Part shown: positions 31,298 to 45,700 of the stretch, one piece after another
How positions within the stretch are numbered: the first letter of the stretch is position 1
Layout of the letters: each line of letters begins with the position of its first letter
Assembly: GCA_003117195.1 (NCBI GenBank)
Contig: BDSI01000030.1
Span: 188,501-252,500, forward strand
DNA: 64,000 bases
Direction of reading: 5' to 3'
Origin: Eudorina sp. 2006-703-Eu-15
Taxonomy: Eukaryota > Chlorophyta > Chlorophyceae > Chlamydomonadales > Volvocaceae
Position numbers and translations under genes: made by a program
Notes under the pieces: model-generated
What the model was told of the DNA's origin: nothing
The model's database searches: none
What the model saw: only the letters and a program-made list of their open reading frames with translations

Positions 31298-32029
31298 TCA
31301 GGTGCTGCCCGCGTTCGGCACGCCAGCCGCACCCTCCGCGTCCACATGGCCCTGTATCCACTCAACGACGCCTGCTTCAACGGTCCCAACCGTCAGCGAC
31401 GCGACTGCCGCCCGCGCTGCTGACCAGTCGACCGGGCAGCCCATGGCGACCAGGCGGCGCAGGAGCAGGAACTCCAGGCTGACGCCCTGCACGTGCAGCA
31501 CTTCCGGGAAGACGTTGCTCCAGGGGCAGCCCAGCTCCCGCAGGCAGGCGACGGCAGCCAGGTCACCTGGCCGCCGCCAGGTAGGGCTGGTCCGCCTGCA
31601 CGCAGCGGGTTCCGCAGGCGAGAGCAGGGTGAAAGCGAGCAGGGCGAAAGCGAAAAGATCTCAAGAAAGGCGAGCGGGGTGAGATGGTGATCCGCACGGA
31701 TCTTGGTTCGTTGTGCGCTTAATGTCGGTCACGGAAAGCATGCCCGTAGTTCCTCACCCCTGGCCCTACGGCACCACGCGAGGCTTCTCACCGGCATGGG
31801 GCAGCCGTGCTCTCGCAGGTAACGCAGCAGCAGCACGTTGCCCGAGCTCACGGCCTGCAGAAACACGGTCGCGTTCCACGCAGCCGCAGTGTTGTTCCGC
31901 CCGCCGCAGCCACGCCATCATCTCCAATCTGCCCGAGCTGGCCGCGTGGACAACCAATTTCAACGTCTCGTCCCGCACTGCCCGGCGCAGCGCCTCTTGA
32001 GGGCTCACGCCTGCTGCAATATCACCGGA

Positions 32030-32068
<39 letters not shown>

Positions 32069-33349
32069 CCATTGCAGCACGTGCAGGTGGCCGTGACACC
32101 CTGCCACATGCACGGCGTGCTGCACCGGCCACCCGTGGCGTCCCACAAGCTCCGTCAGCACCGCCACGTGTCCGTTCCGCGCAGCGTTCTCGACGGCCCC
32201 GGCCTTGTCTACGTCGCTGAGCCGCTGCCGGTAGCTTCGTGAGTGGGCCCCGGGACTGCAGCTTTTGCAGTCGTACATCGGCATCAGGACGTGTGGAGAA
32301 CTGATCAGGCCATAGGTCGTCCAGCCACACGTTGCTCAATCCATCCAGCGGGCATGGCCTGCCGTACAGCCCCTCCAGCCACTCCAACTTCGCCTGCCAT
32401 TCAGCGGTGGGACTGGATACGGCAGCCTTTATGTACGACACAATGTCCAGATGCAGTGAATCCTCGCCGGTCGGCTGGGCATTCAACCCGCACCGCCGCA
32501 GCAGCGCCGGCAACGTCGTGGTGTGCAGCCGCTGGGCGTCGTACAGACCAAAGCCGTACCATGCGTGGGTGAGGAGTGCACGGCACTGCTTCGGATCCAG
32601 ACCGGCACTGTTCGGATGCGTCCGGCGGTCCAGCAGCCAGTCCGTGAGACCCACATGGCCACCCTGGGCGGCTGCGTTCATCGCCGCAGGAGATACCCGC
32701 GAGAGCCGCTTCTCCAGCAGCAGCGCCTCGCAAACGGCCTGCTGGCCGGACGCCGGAGCCGGCTGCTGAGCAGAAGCAGTCCTCCAGCAGATTGCCGGGT
32801 GGTCCCTGCTGGGCGAAGGACATTGGGTTGCGGGGCAGCTGCAACAGCCACCTCACGATGTCCATGTGACCGCTGGCTGCCGCCGCACCCAACACCAGGT
32901 CGTTCGGCTGACAGCCGCGGGCAACCAGCCACTCGCACATCTCGCTGTTCCTGGCCATCGCGGCGCCGCTCAGCGCCTGTTCGCAGCTCGCACTGCGCCG
33001 CGGCGACCGCAACCTCCAGGTTCGCGTGGCTGCCGCTGCGCGCGGTCAAGCATATTAGTTTGCGCCGCTGGTAACTGGTAAGGCTCTGCGTCGCGCCCGG
33101 GCGACCCCAGCGGTGAAGGAACGCGTGGCGCGGCACCGGCTGCGACAGGTGAACCAGGAGGCTGCTGCCGCCCGGGCAAAGCATTTTGCACAGCTGGCTG
33201 ACGAGCCGAACAGTGCAAATGACCTCCTGGCGCGGCAGGAAAGTGATGATCCGGCCCAAAAGGCCCTGATTGAGGTGGACATCCGCGACAGCATCAGCCA
33301 GAACGCTGTCCAAGGCGGCAGAAGAGTTGCTGCCCGATGAAGCGGCCAT
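31298..33349 (-). pseudogene. Ankyrin-repeat / F-box-like gene with frameshifts
   Basis: From ATG 33349 the minus strand encodes an N-terminal segment resembling an F-box helix set (LGRIITFLPRQEVICTVRLV), then ankyrin-type repeats spread over changing frames: CEWLVARGCQPNDLVLGAAA, SGHMDIVRWLLQL, AAAQGGHVGLTDWLLDRR, AARNGHVAVLTELVGRHGWP, SGNVLLLRYLREHGCPM and a last exon (31298-31566) with CLRELGCPWSN. At least four frame changes occur without plausible introns (near 33000, 32750, 32240 and 31880), and the last intron's phases do not match. The repeats themselves are well preserved, so decay is recent or the assembly has indel errors. Proteins of this layout are usually substrate adaptors or of unknown role. 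Confidence 0.65.
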
Positions 33350-33715
33350 AGTGTCGTCGCGGCGAATTTTAAATGCAGATCTCTCAACTTTGTGTGCTAA
33401 GTGTGAACACGCTATAAATGAGCGTTAGTTATTTTTAGAAGTGGGTTCTCGGTCGCTGGCGTATTCGTTAATACACACAGCGCATCGGTGGTTGCTGGTT
33501 CGGTAGAGATACGATTGGTGGTACCATGCTGCTTTGCAATAATATAATGGGAATTACTTCTCGTAACTGTCCCTTGCAACGGAGCCGGCAGATGCCGTAC
33601 CGTAAATCCAACTGAAGCGGATGTTGCCGTTGGCGGGACGGTCAGATGGGTTGGTAAGGATGAACACAAAGCGAATAATTCCGCAGTAGACCACCACATA
33701 AGGCCATGATGACAC

Positions 33716-36700
33716 AGCAGCAGAATCTGGCGCACGCCACAGCGCCAGGCTTGAAGCCACCGCCACAGCCACGGCGGCTGCGCTGACTGACGCCGCCGGC
33801 AAGGTTCGATCAAGGTGTGTGGCCCCGGGTCCGGCCGTGGCCAAAAGCATGGGCATATGGCGGGCAGGTGGGTATTTGGGTTTTGGTCTCATAGATTGGT
33901 AAACCTGCCCGGTCGGCCCATACGTGCAAAGTTGGGTGACGAGGCCGAATATACACGGATAGCTGCTGCTGCACCCAGTCGCATGTGTAATTCGAAATGG
34001 ACATCGCGCTCGCAACACCCACAGAACCACGGCCATGACGACGCCGCAGCACCAGGCGCACGCAGCAGAATCAGACGCGCGCACGCCACAGCGCCAGGCT
34101 TGAAGCCACCGCCACAGCCACGGCGGCTGCGCTGACTGACGCCGCCGGCAGGGTTCGATCAAGGTGTGTGGCCCCGGGTCCGGCCGTGGCCAAAAGCATG
34201 GGCATATGGCGGGCAGGTAGGTATTTGGGTTTTGGTCTCATAGATTGGTAAACCTGCCCGGTCGGCCCATACGTGCAAAGTTGGGTGACGAGGCCGAATA
34301 TACACGGATAGCTGCTGCTGCAACCAGTCGCATGTGTAATTCGAAGTGGACATCGCGCTCGCAACACCCACAGAGAACCACGGCCATGACGACGACGCAG
34401 CACCTACCAGGCGCACGCAGCAGAATCAGACGCGCGCACGCCACAGCGCCAGGCTTGAAGCCACCGCCACAGCCACGGCGGCTGCGCTGACTGACGCCGC
34501 CGGCAAGGTTCGATCAAGGTGTGTGGCCCCGGGTCCGGCCGTGGCCAAAAGCATGGGCATATGGCGGGCAGGTAGGTATTTGGGTTTTGGTCTCATAGAT
34601 TGGTAAACCTGCCCGGTCGGCCCATACGTGCAAAGTTGGGTGACGAGGCCGAATATACACGGATAGCTGCTGCTGCTGCACCCAGTCGCATGTGTAATTC
34701 GAAATGGACATCGCGCTCGCAACACCCACAGAACCACGGCCATGACGACGCCGCAGCACCTACCAGGCGCACGCAGCAGAATCAGACGCGCGCACGCCAC
34801 AGCGCCAGGCTTGAAGCCACCGCCACAGCCACGGCGGCTGCGCTGACTGACGCCGCCGGCAGGGTTCGATCAAGGTGTGTGGCCCCGGGTCCGGCCGTGG
34901 CCAAAAGCATGGGCATATGGCGGGCAGGTGGGTATTTGGGTTTTGGTCTCATAGATTGGTAAACCTGCCCGGTCGGCCCATACGTGCAAAGATGGGTGAC
35001 GAGGCCGAATATACACGGATAGCTGCTGCTGCACCCAGTCGCATGTGTAATTCGAAATGGACATCGCGCTCGCAACACCCACAGAACCACGGCCATGACG
35101 ACGCCGCAGCACCTACCAGGCGCACGCAGCAGAATCAGACGCGCGCACGCCACAGCGCCAGGCTTGAAGCCACCGCCACAGCCACGGCGGCTGCGCTGAC
35201 TGATGCCGCCGGCAAGGTTCGATCAAGGTGTGTGGCCCCGGGTCCGGCGCTCCGGCCGTGGCCAAAAGCATGGGCATATGGCGGGCAGGTGGGTATTTGG
35301 GTTTTGGTCTCATAGATTGGTAAACCTGCCCGGTCGGCCCATACGTGCAAAGTTGGGTGACGAGGCCGAATATACACGGATAGCTGCTGCTGCTGCACCC
35401 AGTCGCATGTGTAATTCGAAATGGACATCGCGCTCGCAACACCCACAGAACCACGGCCATGACGACGCCGCAGCACCTACCAGGCGCACGCAGCAGAATC
35501 AGACGCGCGCACGCCACAGCGCCAGGCTTGAAGCCACCGCCACAGCCACGGCGGCTGCGCTGACTGACGCCGCCGGCAGGGTTCGATCAAGGTGTGTGGC
35601 CCCGGGTCCGGCCGTGGCCAAAAGCATGGGCATATGGCGGGCAGGTGGGTATTTGGGTTTTGGTCTCATAGATTGGTAAACCTGCCCGGTCGGCCCATAC
35701 GTGCAAAGTTGGGTGACGAGGCCGAATATACACGGATAGCTGCTGCTGCACCCAGTCGCATGTGTAATTCGAAATGGACATCGCGCTCGCAACACCCACA
35801 GAACCACGGCCATGACGACGCCGCAGCACCTACCAGGCGCACGCAGCAGAATCAGACGCGCGCACGCCACAGCGCCAGGCTTGAAGCCACCGCCACAGCC
35901 ACGGCGGCTGCGCTGACTGACGCCGCCGGCAAGGTTCGATCAAGGTGTGTGGCCCCGGGTCCGGCGCTCCGGCCGTGGCCAAAAGCATGGGCATATGGCG
36001 GGCAGGTGGGTATTTGGGTTTTGGTCTCATAGATTGGTAAACCTGCCCGGTCGGCCCATACGTGCAAAGTTGGGTGACGAGGCCGAATATACACGGATAG
36101 CTGCTGCTGCTGCACCCGGTCGCATGTGTAATTCGAAATGGACATCGCGCTCGCAACACCCACAGAACCACGGCCATGACGACGCCGCAGCACCTACCAG
36201 GCGCACGCAGCAGAATCAGACGCGCGCACGCCACAGCGCCAGGCTTGAAGCCACCGCCACAGCCACGGCGGCTGCGCTGACTGACGCCGCCGGCAAGGTT
36301 CGATCAAGGTGTGTGGCCCCGGGTCCGGCGCTCCGGCCGTGGCCAAAAGCATGGGCATATGGCGGGCAGGTGGGTATTTGGGTTTTGGTCTCATAGATTG
36401 GTAAACCTGCCCGGTCGGCCCATACGTGCAAAGTTGGGTGACGAGGCCGAATATACACGGATAGCTGCTGCTGCACCCAGTCGCATGTGTAATTCGAAAT
36501 GGACATCGCGCTCGCAACACCCACAGAACCACGGCCATGACGACGCCGCAGCACCTACCAGGCGCACGCAGCAGAATCAGACGCGCGCACGCCACAGCGC
36601 CAGGCTTGAAGCCACCGCCACAGCCACGGCGGCTGCGCTGACTGACGCCGCCGGCAGGGTTCGATCAAGGTGTGTGGCCCCGGGTCCGGCCGTGGCCAAA

Positions 36701-39700
36701 AGCATGGGCATATGGCGGGCAGGTGGGTATTTGGGTTTTGGTCTCATAGATTGGTAAACCTGCCCGGTCGGCCCATACGTGCAAAGTTGGGTGACGAGGC
36801 CGAATATACACGGATAGCTGCTGCTGCACCCAGTCGCACGTGTAATTCGAAATGGACATCGCGCTCGCAACACCCACAGAACCACGGCCATGACGACGCC
36901 GCAGCACCTACCAGGCGCACGCAGCAGAATCAGACGCGCGCACGCCACAGCGCCAGGCTTGAAGCCACCGCCACAGCCACGGCGGCTGCGCTGACTGATG
37001 CCGCCGGCAAGGTTCGATCAAGGTGTGTGGCCCCGGGTCCGACCGTGGCCAAAAGCATGGGCATATGGCGGGCAGGTGGGTATTTGGGTTTTGGTCTCAT
37101 AGATTGGTAAACCTGCCCGGTCGGCCCATACGTGCAAAGTTGGGTGACGAGGCCGAATATACACGGATAGCTGCTGCTGCACCCAGTCGCATGTGTAATT
37201 CGAAATGGACATCGCGCTCGCAACACCCACAGAACCACGGCCATGACGACGCCGCAGCACCTACCAGGCGCACGCAGCAGAATCAGACGCGCGCACGCCA
37301 CAGCGCCAGGCTTGAAGCCACCGCCACAGCCACGGCGGCTGCGCTGACTGACGCCGCCGGCAGGGTTCGATCAAGGTGTGTGGCCCCGGGTCCGACCGTG
37401 GCCAAAAGCATGGGCATATGGCGGGCAGGTGGGTATTTGGGTTTTGGTCTCATAGATTGGTAAACCTGCCCGGTCGGCCCATACGTGCAAAGTTGGGTGA
37501 CGAGGCCGAATATACACGGATAGCTGCTGCTGCACCCAGTCGCATGTGTAATTCGAAATGGACATCGCGCTCGCAACACCCACAGAACCACGGCCATGAC
37601 GACGCCGCAGCACCTACCAGGCGCACGCAGCAGAATCAGACGCGCGCACGCCACAGCGCCAGGCTTGAAGCCACCGCCACAGCCACGGCGGCTGCGCTGA
37701 CTGATGCCGCCGGCAAGGTTCGATCAAGGTGTGTGGCCCCGGGTCCGGCGCTCCGGCCGTGGCCAAAAGCATGGGCATATGGCGGGCAGGTGGGTATTTG
37801 GGTTTTGGTCTCATAGATTGGTAAACCTGCCCGGTCGGCCCATACGTGCAAAGTTGGGTGACGAGGCCGAATATACACGGATAGCTGCTGCTGCACCCAG
37901 TCGCATGTGTAATTCGAAATGGACATCGCGCTCGCAACACCCACAGAACCACGGCCATGACGACGCCGCAGCACCTACCAGGCGCACGCAGCAGAATCAG
38001 ACGCGCGCACGCCACAGCGCCAGGCTTGAAGCCACCGCCACAGCCACGGCGGCTGCGCTGACTGACGCCGCCGGCAGGGTTCGATCAAGGTGTGTGGCCC
38101 CGGGTCCGGCCGTGGCCAAAAGCATGGGCATATGGCGGGCAGGTGGGTATTTGGGTTTTGGTCTCATAGATTGGTAAACCTGCCCGGTCGGCCCATACGT
38201 GCAAAGTTGGGTGACGAGGCCGAATATACACGGATAGCTGCTGCTGCTGCACCCAGTCGCATGTGTAATTCGAAATGGACATCGCGCTCGCAACACCCAC
38301 AGAACCACGGCCATGACGACGCCGCAGCACCTACCAGGCGCACGCAGCAGAATCAGACGCGCGCACGCCACAGCGCCAGGCTTGAAGCCACCGCCACAGC
38401 CACGGCGGCTGCGCTGACTGACGCCGCCGGCAGGGTTCGATCAAGGTGTGTGGCCCCGGGTCCGGCCGTGGCCAAAAGCATGGGCATATGGCGGGCAGGT
38501 GGGTATTTGGGTTTTGGTCTCATAGATTGGTAAACCTGCCCGGTCGGCCCATACGTGCAAAGTTGGGTGACGAGGCCGAATATACACGGATAGCTGCTGC
38601 TGCACCCAGTCGCACGTGTAATTCGAAATGGACATCGCGCTCGCAACACCCACAGAACCACGGCCATGACGACGCCGCAGCACCTACCAGGCGCACGCAG
38701 CAGAATCAGACGCGCGCACGCCACAGCGCCAGGCTTGAAGCCACCGCCACAGCCACGGCGGCTGCGCTGACTGACGCCGCCGGCAGGGTTCGATCAAGGT
38801 GTGTGGCCCCGGGTCCGACCGTGGCCAAAAGCATGGGCATATGGCGGGCAGGTGGGTATTTGGGTTTTGGTCTCATAGATTGGTAAACCTGCCCGGTCGG
38901 CCCATACGTGCAAAGTTGGGTGACGAGGCCGAATATACACGGATAGCTGCTGCTGCACCCAGTCGCATGTGTAATTCGAAATGGACATCGCGCTCGCAAC
39001 ACCCACAGAACCACGGCCATGACGACGCCGCAGCACCTACCAGGCGCACGCAGCAGAATCAGACGCGCGCACGCCACAGCGCCAGGCTTGAAGCCACCGC
39101 CACAGCCACGGCGGCTGCGCTGACTGATGCCGCCGGCAAGGTTCGATCAAGGTGTGTGGCCCGGGTCCGGCGCTCCGGCCGTGGCCAAAAGCATGGGCAT
39201 ATGGCGGGCAGGTGGGTATTTGGGTTTTGGTCTCATAGATTGGTAAACCTGCCCGGTCGGCCCATACGTGCAAAGTTGGGTGACGAGGCCGAATATACAC
39301 GGATAGCTGCTGCTGCACCCAGTCGCATGTGTAATTCGAAATGGACATCGCGCTCGCAACACCCACAGAACCACGGCCATGACGACGCCGCAGCACCTAC
39401 CAGGCGCACGCAGCAGAATCAGACGCGCGCACGCCACAGCGCCAGGCTTGAAGCCACCGCCACAGCCACGGCGGCTGCGCTGACTGACGCCGCCGGCAGG
39501 GTTCGATCAAGGTGTGTGGCCCGGGTCCGGCCGTGGCCAAAAGCATGGGCATATGGCGGGCAGGTGGGTATTTGTGTTTTGGTCTCATAGATTGGTAAAC
39601 CTGCCCGGTCGGCCCATACGTGCAAAGTTGGGTGACGAGGCCGAATATACACGGATAGCTGCTGCTGCTGCACCCAGTCGCATGTGTAATTCGAAATGGA

Positions 39701-42700
39701 CATCGCGCTCGCAACACCCACAGAACCACGGCCATGACGACGCCGCAGCACCTACCAGGCGCACGCAGCAGAATCAGACGCGCGCACGCCACAGCGCCAG
39801 GCTTGAAGCCACCGCCACAGCCACGGCGGCTGCGCTGACTGACGCCGCCGGCAGGGTTCGATCAAGGTGTGTGGCCCCGGGTCCGGCCGTGGCCAAAAGC
39901 ATGGGCATATGGCGGGCAGGTGGGTATTTGGGTTTTGGTCTCATAGATTGGTAAACCTGCCCAGTCGGCCCATACGTGCAAAGTTGGGTGACGAGGCCGA
40001 ATATACACGGATAGCTGCTGCTGCTGCACCCGGTCGCATGTGTAATTCGAAATGGACATCGCGCTCGCAACACCCACAGAACCACGGCCATGACGACGCC
40101 GCAGCACCTACCAGGCGCACGCAGCAGAATCAGACGCGCGCACGCCACAGCGCCAGGCTTGAAGCCACCGCCACAGCCACGGCGGCTGCGCTGACTGACG
40201 CCGCCGGCAGGGTTCCATCAAGGTGTGTGGCCCCGGGTCCGGCCGTGGCCAAAAGCATGGGCATATGGCGGGCAGGTGGGTATTTGGGTTTTGGTCTCAT
40301 AGATTGGTAAACCTGCCCGGTCGGCCCATACGTGCAAAGTTGGGTGACGAGGCCGAATATACACGGATAGCTGCTGCTGCACCCAGTCGCATGTGTAATT
40401 CGAAATGGACATCGCGCTCGCAACACCCACAGAACCACGGCCATGACGACGCCGCAGCACCTACCAGGCGCACGCAGCAGAATCAGACGCGCGCACGCCA
40501 CAGCGCCAGGCTTGAAGCCACCGCCACAGCCACGGCGGCTGCGCTGACTGACGCCGCCGGCAAGGTTCGATCAAGGTGTGTGGCCCGGGTCCGGCGCTCC
40601 GGCCGTGGCCAAAAGCATGGGCATATGGCGGGCAGGTGGGTATTTGGGTTTTGGTCTCATAGATTGGTAAACCTGCCCGGTCGGCCCATACGTGCAAAGT
40701 TGGGTGACGAGGCCGAATATACACGGATAGCTGCTGCTGCACCCAGTCGCACGTGTAATTCGAAATGGACATCGCGCTCGCAACACCCACAGAAAACCAC
40801 GGCCATGACGACGCCGCAGCACCAGGCGCACGCAGCAGAATCAGACGCGCGCACGCCACAGCGCCAGGCTTGAAGCCACCGCCACAGCCACGGCGGCTGC
40901 GCTGACTGATGCCGCCGGCAAGGTTCGATCAAGGTGTGTGGCCCCGGGTCCGGCCGTGGCCAAAAGCATGGGCATATGGCGGGCAGGTGGGTATTTGGGT
41001 TTTGGTCTCATAGATTGGTAAACCTGCCCGGTCGGCCCATACGTGCAAAGTTGGGTGACGAGGCCGAATATACACGGATAGCTGCTGCTGCAGCACCCAG
41101 TCGCATGTGTAATTCGAAATGGACATCGCGCTCGCAACACCCACAGAACCACGGCCATGACGACGCCGCAGCACCTACCAGGCGCACGCAGCAGAATCAG
41201 ACGCGCGCACGCCACAGCGCCAGGCTTGAAGCCACCGCCACAGCCACGGCTGCTGCGCTGACTGACGCCGCCGGCAGGGTTCGATCAAGGTGTGTGGCCC
41301 CGGGTCCGGCCGTGGCCAAAAGCATGGGCATATGGCGGGCAGGTGGGTATTTGGGTTTTGGTCTCATAGATTGGTATACCTGCCCGGTCGGCCCATACGT
41401 GCAAAGTTGGGTGACGAGGCCGAATATACACGGATAGCTGCTGCTGCTGCACCCAGTCGCATGTGTAATTCGAAATGGACATCGCGCTCGCAACACCCAC
41501 AGAACCACGGCCATGACGACGCCGCAGCACCTACCAGGCGCACGCAGCAGAATCAGACGCGCGCACGCCACAGCGCCAGGCATGAAGCCACCGCCACAGC
41601 CACGGCTGCTGCGCTGACTGACGCCGCCGGCAGGGTTCGATCAAGGTGTGTGGCCCCGGGTCCGGCCGTGGCCAAAAGCATGGGCATATGGCGGGCAGGT
41701 GGGTATTTGGGTTTTGGTCTCATAGATTGGTATACCTGCCCGGTCGGCCCATACGTGCAAAGTTGGGTGACGAGGCCGAATATACACGGATAGCTGCTGC
41801 TGCTGCACCCAGTCGCATGTGTAATTCGAAATGGACATCGCGCTCGCAACACCCACAGAACCACGGCCATGACGACGCCGCAGCACCTACCAGGCGCACG
41901 CAGCAGAATCAGACGCGCGCACGCCACAGCGCCAGGCTTGAAGCCACCGCCACAGCCACGGCTGCTGCGCTGACTGACGCCGCCGGCAGGGTTCGATCAA
42001 GGTGTGTGGCCCCGGGTCCGGCCGTGGCCAAAAGCATGGGCATATGGCGGGCAGGTGGGTATTTGAGTTTTGGTCTCATAGATTGGTAAACCTGCCCGGT
42101 CGGCCCATACGTGCAAAGTTGGGTGACGAGGCCGAATATACACGGATAGCTGCTGCTGCACCCAGTCGCACGTGTAATTCGAAATGGACATCGCGCTCGC
42201 AACACCCACAGAAAACCACGGCCATGACGACGCCGCAGCACCAGGCGCACGCAGCAGAATCAGACGCGCGCACGCCACAGCGCCAGGCTTGAAGCCACCG
42301 CCACAGCCACGGCGGCTGCGCTGACTGACGCCGCCGGCAGGGTTCGATCAAGGTGTGTGGCCCCGGGTCCGGCCGTGGCCAAAAGCATGGGCATATGGCG
42401 GGCAGGTGGGTATTTGGGTTTTGGTCTCATAGATTGGTAAACCTGCCCGGTCGGCCCATACGTGCAAAGTTGGGTGACGAGGCCGAATATACACGGATAG
42501 CTGCTGCTGCTGCACCCAGTCGCATGTGTAATTCGAAATGGACATCGCGCTCGCAACACCCACAGAACCACGGCCATGACGACGCCGCAGCACCTACCAG
42601 GCGCACGCAGCAGAATCAGACGCGCGCACGCCACAGCGCCAGGCTTGAAGCCACCGCCACAGCCACGGCTGCTGCGCTGACTGACGCCGCCGGCAGGGTT

Positions 42701-45700
42701 CGATCAAGGTGTGTGGCCCCGGGTCCGGCCGTGGCCAAAAGCATGGGCATATGGCGGGCAGGTGGGTATTTGGGTTTTGGTCTCATAGATTGGTAAACCT
42801 GCCCGGTCGGCCCATACGTGCAAAGTTGGGTGACGAGGCCGAATATACACGGATAGCTGCTGCTGCACCCAGTCGCACGTGTAATTCGAAATGGACATCG
42901 CGCTCGCAACACCCACAGAAAACCACGGCCATGACGACGCCGCAGCACCTACCAGGCGCACGCAGCAGAATCAGACGCGCGCACGCCACAGCGCCAGGCT
43001 TGAAGCCACCGCCACAGCCACGGCTGCTGCGCTGACTGACGCCGCCGGCAGGGTTCGATCAAGGTGTGTGGCCCCGGGTCCGGCCGTGGCCAAAAGCATG
43101 GGCATATGGCGGGCAGGTGGGTATTTGGGTTTTGGTCTCATAGATTGGTAAACCTGCCCGGTCGGCCCATACGTGCAAAGTTGGGTGACGAGGCCGAATA
43201 TACACGGATAGCTGCTGCTGCTGCACCCAGTCGCATGTGTAATTCGAAATGGACATCGCGCTCGCAACACCCACAGAACCACGGCCATGACGACGCCGCA
43301 GCACCTACCAGGCGCACGCAGCAGAATCAGACGCGCGCACGCCACAGCGCCAGGCATGAAGCCACCGCCACAGCCACGGCTGCTGCGCTGACTGACGCCG
43401 CCGGCAGGGTTCGATCAAGGTGTGTGGCCCCGGGTCCGGCCGTGGCCAAAAGCATGGGCATATGGCGGGCAGGTGGGTATTTGGGTTTTGGTCTCATAGA
43501 TTGGTAAACCTGCCCGGTCGGCCCATACGTGCAAAGTTGGGTGACGAGGCCGAATATACACGGATAGCTGCTGCTGCACCCAGTCGCACGTGTAATTCGA
43601 AATGGACATCGCGCTCGCAACACCCACAGAAAACCACGGCCATGACGACGCCGCAGCACCAGGCGCACGCAGCAGAATCAGACGCGCGCACGCCACAGCG
43701 CCAGGCTTGAAGCCACCGCCACAGCCACGGCGGCTGCGCTGACTGACGCCGCCGGCAGGGTTCGATCAAGGTGTGTGGCCCCGGGTCCGGCCGTGGCCAA
43801 AAGCATGGGCATATGGCGGGCAGGTGGGTATTTGGGTTTTGGTCTCATAGATTGGTAAACCTGCCCGGTCGGCCCATACGTGCAAAGTTGGGTGACGAGG
43901 CCGAATATACACGGATAGCTGCTGCTGCTGCACCCAGTCGCATGTGTAATTCGAAATGGACATCGCGCTCGCAACACCCACAGAACCACGGCCATGACGA
44001 CGCCGCAGCACCTACCAGGCGCACGCAGCAGAATCAGACGCGCGCACGCCACAGCGCCAGGCATGAAGCCACCGCCACAGCCACGGCTGCTGCGCTGACT
44101 GACGCCGCCGGCAGGGTTCGATCAAGGTGTGTGGCCCCGGGTCCGGCCGTGGCCAAAAGCATGGGCATATGGCGGGCAGGTGGGTATTTGGGTTTTGGTC
44201 TCATAGATTGGTAAACCTGCCCGGTCGGCCCATACGTGCAAAGTTGGGTGACGAGGCCGAATATACACGGATAGCTGCTGCTGCACCCAGTCGCACGTGT
44301 AATTCGAAATGGACATCGCGCTCGCAACACCCACAGAAAACCACGGCCATGACGACGCCGCAGCACCAGGCGCACGCAGCAGAATCAGACGCGCGCACGC
44401 CACAGCGCCAGGCTTGAAGCCACCGCCACAGCCACGGCGGCTGCGCTGACTGACGCCGCCGGCAGGGTTCGATCAAGGTGTGTGGCCCCGGGTCCGGCCG
44501 TGGCCAAAAGCATGGGCATATGGCGGGCAGGTGGGTATTTGGGTTTTGGTCTCATAGATTGGTATACCTGCCCGGTCGGCCCATACGTGCAAAGTTGGGT
44601 GACGAGGCCGAATATACACGGATAGCTGCTGCTGCTGCACCCAGTCGCATGTGTAATTCGAAATGGACATCGCGCTCGCAACACCCACGCACAGAACCAC
44701 GGCCATGACGACGCCGCAGCACCTACCAGGCGCACGCAGCAGAATCAGACGCGCGCACGCCACAGCGCCAGGCTTGAAGCCACCGCCACAGCCACGGCTG
44801 CTGCGCTGACTGACGCCGCCGGCAGGGTTCGATCAAGGTGTGTGGCCCCGGGTCCGGCCGTGGCCAAAAGCATGGGCATATGGCGGGCAGGTGGGTATTT
44901 GGGTTTTGGTCTCATAGATTGGTAAACCTGCCCGGTCGGCCCATACGTGCAAAGTTGGGTGACGAGGCCGAATATACACGGATAGCTGCTGCTGCTGCTG
45001 CACCCGGTCGCATGTGTAATTCGAAATGGACATCGCGCTCGCAACACCCACAGAACCACGGCCATGACGACGCCGCAGCACCTACCAGGCGCACGCAGCA
45101 GAATCAGACGCGCGCACGCCACAGCGCCAGGCATGAAGCCACCGCCACAGCCACGGCTGCTGCGCTGACTGACGCCGCCGGCAGGGTTCGATCAAGGTGT
45201 GTGGCCCCGGGTCCGGCCGTGGCCAAAAGCATGGGCATATGGCGGGCAGGTGGGTATTTGGGTTTTGGTCTCATAGATTGGTAAACCTGCCCGGTCGGCC
45301 CATACGTGCAAAGATGGGTGACGAGGCCGAATATACACGGATAGCTGCTGCTGCACCCAGTCGCATGTGTAATTCGAAATGGACATCGCGCTCGCAACAC
45401 CCACAGAACCACGGCCATGACGACGCCGCAGCACCTACCAGGCGCACGCAGCAGAATCAGACGCGCGCACGCCACAGCGCCAGGCTTGAAGCCACCGCCA
45501 CAGCCACGGCGGCTGCGCTGACTGACGCCGCCGGCAGGGTTCGATCAAGGTGTGTGGCCCCGGGTCCGGCCGTGGCCAAAAGCATGGGCATATGGCGGGC
45601 AGGTGGGTATTTGGGTTTTGGTCTCATAGATTGGTAAACCTGCCCGGTCGGCCCATACGTGCAAAGTTGGGTGACGAGGCCGAATATACACGGATAGCTG

